Of a stretch of DNA of 35,719 nucleotides, positions 30,494 to 35,719 are shown piece by piece; position 1 is the stretch's first letter, and each line of letters opens with the position of its first letter. The stretch is taken from the IMG/VR virus record IMGVR_UViG_3300037070_003128, positions 1-35,719 of that record. One strand, written 5' to 3'. Made by a program: the position numbers and the translations under genes. This DNA comes from a virus. The notes under the pieces were generated by a model. That model had not been told where the DNA came from and did not search any database. It worked only from the letters and a program-made list of their open reading frames with translations.

Positions 30494-31090
30494 TCATTCG
30501 TCCTCGCGTCCTGACATGACGAACACCCAACCGAGAATCATCGACGCTGCAGCAGCGAAGGCGAGAGTCGTCCACATGAACTCCGACAACCCGGTGAAAG
30601 GCAGTGTGCTACCCGATCCGGGAACCGAAGAAGATGTTGAAGGTAGGGAAGTCGTGGTCGATCCGGCAGGGCTCGTCGTGGTAGTCGTGGCAAGAGAGGA
30701 CGTCGTGGTCGTGTCGGATAATGTGGTCGACGTTTCCTCTATCCCGGTAGTGGTGGTGGTGTCCTGAACCGTCGTCGTTGTTTCCAGTTCCGTAGTAGAA
30801 GTGGTCGCCACCGTCGTAGTCGTTCCGTTGTGACATTTCTTCACCACATCCCATGATCGGCCAGCCGCATAGTCCGCCGGGTTCACGAACGTGTCGTGCC
30901 CGTTGGTCTGCACCGTTGTTACGAGTTGGCCGTCCTCGTAGAATTCGGCGTAATCATACGACCCGGGGATACGCCCCGAATGGTTCTGGAAGGTTTGACA
31001 GTTCCCAGTAGCCCCCGCGGGCAGGGTGAACAGCAGCCACCCGGCCAGTACAAGCCCCAGAATCGTCACTCCGCTCAACAGTTTTCTCAT
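30494..31090 (-). CDS. Secreted Thr-rich protein with LPFTG sortase-type signal
   Basis: 198 residues from ATG 31090 with GGAG upstream. MRKLLSGVTILGLVLAGWLLFTLPAGA (1-27) is a signal peptide. A small domain with two cysteines (31 and 86) follows (to about 88), then a Thr/Ser stalk (90-162). STLPFTG (161-167), a TM span (172-192) and a short SGREDE tail complete a wall-anchor layout. Sortases of Gram-positive hosts would cut between T166 and G167. Tail charge is acidic rather than the usual basic. A surface-displayed phage protein may alter phage adsorption to the host (inference). Confidence 0.82.
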   Translation of the reverse strand: MRKLLSGVTILGLVLAGWLLFTLPAGATGNCQTFQNHSGRIPGSYDYAEFYEDGQLVTTVQTNGHDTFVNPADYAAGRSWDVVKKCHNGTTTTVATTSTTELETTTTVQDTTTTTGIEETSTTLSDTTTTSSLATTTTTSPAGSTTTSLPSTSSSVPGSGSTLPFTGLSEFMWTTLAFAAAASMILGWVFVMSGREDE

Positions 31091-31113
31091 CGTCTTCTCC
31101 TTGTCGCTTCGCT

Positions 31114-31410
31114 TTACCGGGCGCCGAACCGTTGATCCAGTGCCACGTCGAACCATTCCCTCACAGTCGGCGCGTCAGGCTCTACTACCGGACCCACCGA
31201 AAGACTCGTATCCAACTGGCCGGGAAACATGACGTCATACTCCGCAACGGTCACGCAGCCGTCGTCGTCCGCGGTGGTGCCGTTCCACACTCCGAGCACG
31301 CCGTTGTCTTCGCAGACTCCGTTGCCAAGGTCGGTGGCGGCGTCCGCGGGGAACGCAAACATCAACACCAATCCGATCACGGCCAACGTCTTCCTGATTA
31401 TCTGTCTCAC
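31114..31410 (-). CDS. Secreted small protein (98 aa)
   Basis: GTG 31410 has GGAG about seven bases upstream; the longer frame to 31605 is shadow. RQIIRKTLAVIGLVLMFAFPADA (2-24) is a signal peptide with an Ala-x-Ala-type cut. The mature part has two cysteines and the acidic sequence NGTTADDDGCVTVAEYDVMF, faintly like a calcium-binding loop. Neighbour of the LPFTG protein, and both would be exported. Confidence 0.72.
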   Translation of the reverse strand: MRQIIRKTLAVIGLVLMFAFPADAATDLGNGVCEDNGVLGVWNGTTADDDGCVTVAEYDVMFPGQLDTSLSVGPVVEPDAPTVREWFDVALDQRFGAR

Positions 31411-31421
31411 TTGTTCTCCTT

Positions 31422-32015
31422 CTAGAACGGCAGAGCATCCGGTTTGTCCTCGTAGTAGGTGGCTGTCATGTGAGCGACCACCTGTTTCGCTTGTTCCATC
31501 GTCAACGGATTCTTGAATCCGAGGTCGGCCATCGCCGCGTTTCCCGCCTTCTTCTTCTGCTCGGGCGTCCACAGTCCGAACATCGCAACCGAATCGGCGA
31601 GCCATTGTTTCGGGTCCAACTCAGGATCTGTACGAACCGGCGCCGGCGGAGGGGTCTGGTCGGCTTTCCTGGTGGGCCGCTCCTGAGATCTCGCTACTTC
31701 GTCCCGTGAGGCGATCCCCCTCGATGCGTCAGCTATCAGCCCGGCGATCAGCGCTCGACCCCAGGCGGCGGTCTCGGCGTTCTGGAGTTCGGAGTCCTTG
31801 GTGAATGGCGTCGGTCCCGGTACGGGCTCCCACGCCAAACCGACACCGGGAGTGAGATCGTCAGGGCTCTTGTAGGCGTAAGCCTTGACCGCGACGAACC
31901 CAGGGAACCCGGCGTCTATCACTTCGGATTCGAGCCGCCCACCCGGGTGCGCCTCTTTGAATTGGGCGATTCGCTCAGACACCGGGACGTAATCGGACAG
32001 GTCGATCTTGCTCAT
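31422..32015 (-). CDS. Probable single-strand annealing protein (Erf/Rad52-like)
   Basis: 197 residues from ATG 32015 (ATGA overlap). DYVPVSERIAQFKEAHPGGRLESEVI (7-32) and FVAVKAYAYKSPDDLTPGVGLAWE, then ELQNAETAAWGRALIAGL (about 76-93), follow the pattern of phage Erf/Sak-type annealing proteins. The C-terminus carries a Pro-rich linker and a short helix-turn tail. The protein would promote recombination-dependent replication or repair. No exonuclease or SSB partner was seen in the window. Confidence 0.65.
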   Translation of the reverse strand: MSKIDLSDYVPVSERIAQFKEAHPGGRLESEVIDAGFPGFVAVKAYAYKSPDDLTPGVGLAWEPVPGPTPFTKDSELQNAETAAWGRALIAGLIADASRGIASRDEVARSQERPTRKADQTPPPAPVRTDPELDPKQWLADSVAMFGLWTPEQKKKAGNAAMADLGFKNPLTMEQAKQVVAHMTATYYEDKPDALPF

Positions 32016-32194
32016 TTGGTGTCCTTCGCTTTGTACATATCGACCGTCATCGGAAGAACCCACTTATCCCCGAACTCAGCCACGAACTCCTCCCAGGCAC
32101 CCGGCCCCGAGAAGTCCACGCTCATCACAACACGGGGAGAGTGCGGTAAGTCAGCGGATGTTTCGATCCGCACTACTGATGCGACCACTTTCAT
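32012..32194 (-). CDS. Hypothetical protein (60 aa)
   Basis: Overlaps both neighbours by four bases. KVVASVVRIETSADLPHSPRVVMSVDFSG then GAWEEFVAEFGDKWVLPM. Beta-rich then helical. No family recognised, but the sequence is protein-like and position beside the annealing protein suggests a DNA-metabolism accessory. Confidence 0.6.
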   Translation of the reverse strand: MKVVASVVRIETSADLPHSPRVVMSVDFSGPGAWEEFVAEFGDKWVLPMTVDMYKAKDTK

Positions 32195-32625
32195 TTGATC
32201 CCCTCAACCTTGTACCGAGACTTCCAAACTTCTCCAACATGGTCTGCCTCACCGGATGCCGGGTCAACTTCATGCCCAGCGATGCGAAGCCCGATGTCCT
32301 CCTTGATTGCGAGGTTCCGCATCTTCGTCCACTGCCAAGAAAGCCGGACCACATCCATCTCGACCAGCTTGTCGGTGTCGTAGTGCAGCCCGAAGTCCGA
32401 GAGCAGTAGCCGCGTGTTGTAGCTCCGCTCCGAGTAACGCTCCTCCACTATCCGGTACTCCCGCCCTGATACGGGGCCGGGCAGTTCGTCCATGATCGTT
32501 TTCCGGTGCCCCTGAAGGGTGCGGATGACACGATCGAGTCTCCCCACATAATCCGCTGCTTCCGTGTCTTCCGGCAAGGATTCGAGGCCAGCAGCAGCAG
32601 CCTCTAGGCGGGCTAGGTCACTCAT
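32191..32625 (-). CDS. Hypothetical helical protein (144 aa)
   Basis: Helix-rich N-terminus (LARLEAAAAGLESLPED...YVGRLDRVIRTLQGHRKTIMDEL). A central part with RYSERSYNTRLLLSDFG and WQWTKMRNLAIKEDIGLRIAGHEVDP. Similar in size to small phage replication or RecBCD-inhibitor proteins, but no motif confirms this. Coupled by ATGA to the next gene. Confidence 0.6.
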   Translation of the reverse strand: MSDLARLEAAAAGLESLPEDTEAADYVGRLDRVIRTLQGHRKTIMDELPGPVSGREYRIVEERYSERSYNTRLLLSDFGLHYDTDKLVEMDVVRLSWQWTKMRNLAIKEDIGLRIAGHEVDPASGEADHVGEVWKSRYKVEGIK

Positions 32626-32854
32626 GGCGGTACCCCCAATATTCGGTCTTGTGGCCGACCATCGGGTCGAAGGTTTGGGTGATGTCAGTGACCGTGAACC
32701 CGTTACGGACCAGGTTGTCCCGTTCGGCGTTGATGGTCCATTCAGACAGTTTGAACTGGGTGACGTCGTAGAGGATCGAATGGATGACGGGGAGGCGGCG
32801 CATCGGCTGCGGCTCCCACCCCAGATCGTCGGCTGCCTGATCGTACGGGTTCAT
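32618..32854 (-). CDS. Hypothetical protein (78 aa)
   Basis: ATG 32854 overlaps the HTH stop by four bases. The sequence has a basic core (LVRNGFTVTDITQTFDPMVGHKTEYWGY). No family recognised. Likely part of the operon controlled from 33.25 kb. Confidence 0.6.
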   Translation of the reverse strand: MNPYDQAADDLGWEPQPMRRLPVIHSILYDVTQFKLSEWTINAERDNLVRNGFTVTDITQTFDPMVGHKTEYWGYRHE

Positions 32855-33030
32855 ACCAGTCCTTCTTTCTTAGCCCATGCGTCGATGGTCGACTTCAGCC
32901 ATAACGGCTGGCGGAACATGACTTCGGGTTCGGGGAGTTTCCCCCGCGCCTTCCAAACGTAGAGGGTGGCGACCGGGATGTTCACCAACCGTGAAATATC
33001 CTCGTAGCTCATGAGGTCGTCGCCGGTCAC
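32851..33030 (-). CDS. Small Xis/HTH-type DNA-binding protein
   Basis: 59 residues from GTG 33030, which overlaps the previous stop (GTGA); ATG 33012 is an alternative. MSYEDISRLVNIPVATLYVWKARGKLPEPE is a MerR/excisionase-like HTH with a wing (QPLWLKSTIDAWAKKEG). It could bind the nearby inverted repeat at 33.25 kb or act as an excisionase without an integrase being visible. Confidence 0.7.
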   Translation of the reverse strand: MTGDDLMSYEDISRLVNIPVATLYVWKARGKLPEPEVMFRQPLWLKSTIDAWAKKEGLV

Positions 33031-33221
33031 ACCGACTCCTCGAGCATCCGATCTACTTCCAAGTCGATGACCCATGAAGGTATCGTGGGGTCTTGGGCCG
33101 GCCGGCGGGTCGTTGTGCTGTCCTCATTTCTCCCCGCCGGCGACCCATGTTTCACGTCGGCGCCGCAGGTCGGACAGTGGACCGTGTAACGGTCGAGGCG
33201 GGCTCTGAACTTGGTCCTCAT
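33027..33221 (-). CDS. Small zinc-knuckle protein (64 aa), first gene of the operon
   Basis: ATG 33221 with GAGGAG upstream. CPTCGAD (about 16-22) gives one CxxC, with no second pair visible, so zinc binding is incomplete or shared. Ends in an acidic helix (DLEVDRMLEESV). It is the first gene after the strong promoter. Confidence 0.6.
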   Translation of the reverse strand: MRTKFRARLDRYTVHCPTCGADVKHGSPAGRNEDSTTTRRPAQDPTIPSWVIDLEVDRMLEESV

Positions 33222-33247
33222 TTCTACTCCTCACACTGGAACGTGTA

Positions 33248-33282
33248 AGGTCACCATACAGCAGTGATAGGTGACCTGTCAA
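33248..33282 (-). promoter_or_regulatory. Sigma70-like promoter with inverted-repeat operator
   Basis: Minus-strand TTGACA (33282-33277), 18-base spacer, TATGGT (33258-33253). An 8-base inverted repeat AGGTCACC/GGTGACCT (33248-33255 and 33270-33277) overlaps the -10 box and abuts the -35 box. A repressor bound there would block transcription. The promoter points at the operon beginning at 33221. The palindrome half-sites lie about two helix turns apart, centre to centre. Confidence 0.75.
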
Positions 33283-33359
33283 GACTCAAGTACCAGATTC
33301 GGGAATGACCGGACGGACTAGCCACTCAAGTTTCCGGCTCGGATGGACGATGAGCAGGG

Positions 33360-33464
33360 ATGAGCGAATGCAGAACACATCCGGCCACAATCCGAATCGG
33401 CAGCTGCCTATGGCAGTGCGTGTGCGGCGTCTACCTCTGGGACAACGTCGACGTTATTGAATGA
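33360..33464 (+). CDS. Possible plus-strand microprotein (34 aa)
   Basis: An ATG frame on the plus strand, MSECRTHPATIRIGSCLWQC... with four cysteines, crosses the stop of the minus-strand membrane gene. It looks protein-like, but has no clear SD and no plus-strand neighbours. The rest of this 230-base intergenic stretch holds only the promoter/operator and a pair of ACTCAAGT words 40 bases apart. Confidence 0.25.
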   Translation: MSECRTHPATIRIGSCLWQCVCGVYLWDNVDVIE

Positions 33465-33741
33465 GCTGGTTGTCTACGGGGACGAAGTCGGCGATCACAC
33501 CGGCGGACGATCCGAGGGCGACACCCCACAGGATGAGGTCAGCCAGTCCGAGGTCGGCTAGGCCAAGGTCCGCAGCAAGGGACGAACCCGCCACTAGGGC
33601 GATAAGTCCGGTGCCGAGCACCCAGGAGCCGACCGTCAACGCGAAGGCTCGCCATTGGACGGATTCGCCGTCGAAGATGAACCGGTAGGCGTCGATGATT
33701 TTCTTCACCGCCGGAATCGCAAGCAGAAGTGCAATATCCAT
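33454..33741 (-). CDS. Holin-like membrane protein
   Basis: 95 residues. An N-terminal hydrophobic helix (DIALLLAIPAVKKIIDAYRF), then strongly hydrophobic spans (FALTVGSWVLGTGLIALVAG and ADLILWGVALGSSAGVIADF). It follows the endolysin gene, the usual place for a holin in actinophages. The repeated LADLGLADL turn lies between spans 2 and 3. Confidence 0.65.
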   Translation of the reverse strand: MDIALLLAIPAVKKIIDAYRFIFDGESVQWRAFALTVGSWVLGTGLIALVAGSSLAADLGLADLGLADLILWGVALGSSAGVIADFVPVDNQLIQ

Positions 33742-33771
33742 GCCCGTAAGACTAACCGTCTGGGAGATGGG

Positions 33772-34398
33772 TTACGGGTTAATGGCCGCGTTGGCGAGAG
33801 CTTCGGTCTGCACTTCGAGGTAGAACGACACCCAATCCGGGTTCGTCGGTGTCCCGAGGATGGAGAGGTAATAGTTGGTGATGGTCGTCCGATCCGAAGA
33901 GCCCGGGGAGATCACCCACACTCCCCCCTGACCTTTCTTGTTGCAGATCGCTTTGACCTGCTCCTGGCTGAGCTTCGACGCGAATTCGGTTGCGGTCATG
34001 TCATAGTCTCCTATCGGTGGCGGAACGTAGGGTTCAACGTTGAAGGTGCGGCCGATCGTCCCGTCCTTATGTTTCACCCTCAGAGGTCCCCCCTTACAGG
34101 GTGGGGTTCCGATCCCGGTCGGCCAAGTGTCTAAGTGGACATGGTCGAAATGGTTTTTGACTCTCCACAGGACGGCTTTCACGTTGGGTTGTTGACGGAG
34201 ATACCAGGCGACCGAATCGAGAATGGGGATAGGTCCGAAAAAGTCGGCGGCGTTCCCCTCATACTCCCCCTCCGTATACGAATGTTGCGACCATGTGAAC
34301 GTCCCCAAAATGTACCGGCATGACCAGGCGCCGACCGTGACCACCTTGTACCGGTCGATCACATCGTCGACCAGACCCTGCACTCGGGGAGTTTTCAC
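33772..34398 (-). CDS. Peptidase M15-type endolysin
   Basis: 208 residues from GTG 34398 (GTGA overlap). SQHSYTEGEYEGNAADFFG (37-55) and KNHFDHVHLD (81-90) carry the M15 zinc site: H39, D52 and H88 (H86 as alternative). These enzymes cleave peptidoglycan cross-links. A C-terminal segment (ATEFASKLSQEQVKAICNKK, then VWVISPGSSDRT) may bind the wall or membrane. The neighbouring TM proteins are probable holin partners. Confidence 0.8.
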   Translation of the reverse strand: MKTPRVQGLVDDVIDRYKVVTVGAWSCRYILGTFTWSQHSYTEGEYEGNAADFFGPIPILDSVAWYLRQQPNVKAVLWRVKNHFDHVHLDTWPTGIGTPPCKGGPLRVKHKDGTIGRTFNVEPYVPPPIGDYDMTATEFASKLSQEQVKAICNKKGQGGVWVISPGSSDRTTITNYYLSILGTPTNPDWVSFYLEVQTEALANAAINP

Positions 34399-34673
34399 GA
34401 TCCGAGAGTAGCAATCAGTTGGACGACGAGCCCGCTGAGAGCGGCGATGATCGCCACCCACACCGGGATGGGCAGCCGGATTTTGATTCCCCCATTGTTC
34501 AGAGTTCGGATCAGCTCATCCACCTTCGCGATGAGTCCCTCCTCCTCAGCTCGGCCGCCCCCACGGAAGTCTGACACTTTCGGACCGACAACGGCGACGG
34601 CGAGTTCCTCCACATTCTTTTCAACGTGGTCGATACGTTGTTCCAGGTCGGCGTTGGTGGGTTCGTCGGGCAT
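34395..34673 (-). CDS. Coiled-coil plus single-TM protein
   Basis: 92 residues. ADLEQRIDHVEKNVEELAVAV (8-28) and GLIAKVDELIRTLNNGG are heptad helices, then a span IPVWVAIIAALSGLVVQLIATLG. Upstream of the endolysin, so a holin, antiholin or spanin-like membrane partner is likely. Coupled to the endolysin GTG. Confidence 0.65.
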   Translation of the reverse strand: MPDEPTNADLEQRIDHVEKNVEELAVAVVGPKVSDFRGGGRAEEEGLIAKVDELIRTLNNGGIKIRLPIPVWVAIIAALSGLVVQLIATLGS

Positions 34674-34684
34674 GACCCGGAATA

Positions 34685-35182
34685 CTACTTAACGTGGTCA
34701 CAGTTGACAGTACGGAACGTGCCCGGTTTCGCACCCCACGACCAGTCACCAGGACAGACCAGTTTCACCACACCCGTCTCAACCTCCCGGACTTCGCATT
34801 GAGCAAGGACGGATTCGGTGATCTGCCCCCACTGGTTCCCGACTACTCGAATGTCGGAGGGGAAGGCGGAGGCGCACAGCGAAGGCCACCGTCCCAACCT
34901 GCGGCCGTCGCAGCCTACGAAATCCGCCCGCCCATGAAGCAGCAATCCCGGCTCCCACTCTTCGAGTATCCGCGCATGGTCGGTGGGGTAAGAATCGTGG
35001 TCGTCGACCTTCAAAACCACCGGATTTTCCGCAAGGCTTAGGACTCGGTTTACGGCGTCCGCGAACGTTCCTGAAGTGTGCTCCATGAATAGTGGAACCG
35101 CCCCGAGGCGGCGAGCCTGAGCCTTCTGGTGGGCTCCTAAACCTCTGCGGGTGACGCAGACAGCTTCACACGATGTGGTCAT
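34685..35182 (-). CDS. Small GT-A-like glycosyltransferase
   Basis: 165 residues from ATG 35182. VLKVDDHDSYPTDHARILEEW (about 57-77) is the DDxD pocket of GT2-type transferases (lvLKxDDDDxY). HGRADFVGCDGRRLGRW then SAFPSDIRVVGNQW fits the rest of the fold, though the protein is shorter than a full GT2 domain. Placed beside the tailspike gene, which could be its target or donor system. Confidence 0.6.
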   Translation of the reverse strand: MTTSCEAVCVTRRGLGAHQKAQARRLGAVPLFMEHTSGTFADAVNRVLSLAENPVVLKVDDHDSYPTDHARILEEWEPGLLLHGRADFVGCDGRRLGRWPSLCASAFPSDIRVVGNQWGQITESVLAQCEVREVETGVVKLVCPGDWSWGAKPGTFRTVNCDHVK

Positions 35183-35719
35183 CGGTGGCCACTGTTCCGG
35201 TTCCCGCATCGTTGTAATGCCCCGTCGATCCGGCGAGCAGGAGAGAAGCCTCAATATTGCTGTCGCAGGTGCTTGCGGAAATGTTGAGTCCGTAGCGGGC
35301 CTGGTTCCCCGAACCGAGATAGGTGACGGTGAACGCGGTCCGGTTCCGATCCGAATTCCCCGCCAAGATCACTCCGTCGTAAGTGTTGTTCGTGTCTTTC
35401 CCCGCGTCGATCACCTGACCTGACAACCGGTTGTGGGAGGAATCAGTGATAGAGATGCCATGTCGGCCCGAGTTGTAGACGGTCGCCTCGAGTATCCCAT
35501 GATCCGACGAGGTGATCAGTATCCCCTCATTGTCGGCGGCTTGGACGTTCACGTTGCGAGCCTGCCAGCGGGTCGCCCCCGAAATTTCCAGTCCGGTGTC
35601 GTCGGTGTTCGAGGTGAGCCCGTTCAGGACGCAGTCGGCGCCGGTGATCCGCACTGCGGACGCGGTACCCGACGAGTTCGACTTGATATTCGAGAGCTGG
35701 GCACGCTGGCCGGTCATCT
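35166..35719 (-). CDS. Beta-helix tailspike/tail fibre, 5' end beyond window
   Basis: At least 183 residues reading from the right edge. Repeated Asn/Asp/Gly turns such as GLEISGATRWQARNVNVQAADNEGILITSSDHGILEATVYNSGRHGISITDSSHNRLSG mark a right-handed parallel beta-helix of the pectate-lyase/NosD type, common in receptor-binding or glycan-cleaving tailspikes. An ATG lies two bases from the edge, but most of the protein is probably outside. The C-terminal end looks like a capping segment. Confidence 0.7.
   Translation of the reverse strand, partial: MTGQRAQLSNIKSNSSGTASAVRITGADCVLNGLTSNTDDTGLEISGATRWQARNVNVQAADNEGILITSSDHGILEATVYNSGRHGISITDSSHNRLSGQVIDAGKDTNNTYDGVILAGNSDRNRTAFTVTYLGSGNQARYGLNISASTCDSNIEASLLLAGSTGHYNDAGTGTVATDDHIV

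Noticed and set aside
30453-30497. 14-codon ATG frame coupled to the LPFTG gene stop
   Set aside because: Too short to separate from chance. It could be a leader peptide, but there is no added support.
29751-30767. Long open plus-strand frame (338 codons) across 29.75-30.77 kb
   Set aside because: It mirrors minus-strand genes (Thr-rich stalk, 58-aa and 147-aa frames) which have coupled starts and stops. The plus-strand translation has no family-like features.
33284-33331. Two ACTCAAGT words 40 bases apart upstream of the operon promoter
   Set aside because: Only eight bases long and without a partner motif. It could be chance.

Overview
The window looks like most of the genome of a tailed dsDNA phage of the siphovirus type. 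All but one confident gene lie on the minus strand, so transcription runs from the right edge to the left edge. By eye the DNA is GC-rich, and genes are packed with ATGA, GTGA and TAATG start/stop overlaps. An actinobacterial host is the best guess: the capsid protease, portal, connectors and coiled-coil/TM lysis-type proteins resemble actinophage families, and one gene encodes a secreted, threonine-rich protein ending in an LPFTG sortase-type signal. The long Thr-rich stalk is reminiscent of Acidimicrobiia surface proteins (inference only). I saw no integrase, tRNA, CRISPR array, DNA polymerase or helicase.

Layout in transcription order. 35.7-33.4 kb: end of a beta-helix tailspike, a small GT-A-like glycosyltransferase, a coiled-coil/TM protein, an M15-type peptidase endolysin and a holin-like membrane protein. 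33.28-33.25 kb: a strong sigma70-like promoter overlapping an 8-bp inverted repeat. 33.2-25.8 kb: an accessory operon of small genes (zinc-ribbon and HTH proteins, an Erf/Rad52-like annealing protein, a secreted protein plus the LPFTG protein, several one- or two-TM peptides, a lysozyme-like transglycosylase, an HNH homing-type nuclease and a second HNH/NinG-like protein). 25.7-20.7 kb: small and large terminase, HNH, small connector-region genes and a portal with a MuF-like C-terminus. 20.7-14.9 kb: HNH, two fibre or repeat proteins, protease, a tiny TM peptide and the major capsid protein.

14.8-11.4 kb holds a sugar-modification island: three glycosyltransferases (one on the plus strand, closed by a bidirectional terminator), two SAM methyltransferases and a shrunken Dam-like protein, set between the capsid gene and another virion gene. 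11.4-5.6 kb: virion protein, probable tail tube, a Cys-rich microprotein, a repeat-bearing virion protein and the head-tail connectors. 5.6-4.9 kb: an unusual PD-(D/E)XK nuclease plus HTH pair. 4.9-1 kb: tail-assembly chaperones with a CCCAAAA -1 frameshift, tape measure, a truncated nucleotide-sugar dehydrogenase homologue and minor tail proteins running off the left edge.

The most distinctive themes are: (1) the glycosylation and sugar-methylation island plus a UDP-sugar dehydrogenase-like gene and a fourth glycosyltransferase, which together suggest modified virion or host glycans; (2) two structural proteins sharing a 21-22-residue repeat, 16 and 7 copies; (3) a phage-encoded LPXTG-type surface protein; (4) a duplicated promoter/leader element in front of two virion genes; (5) three paralogous HNH nucleases parked beside essential genes.
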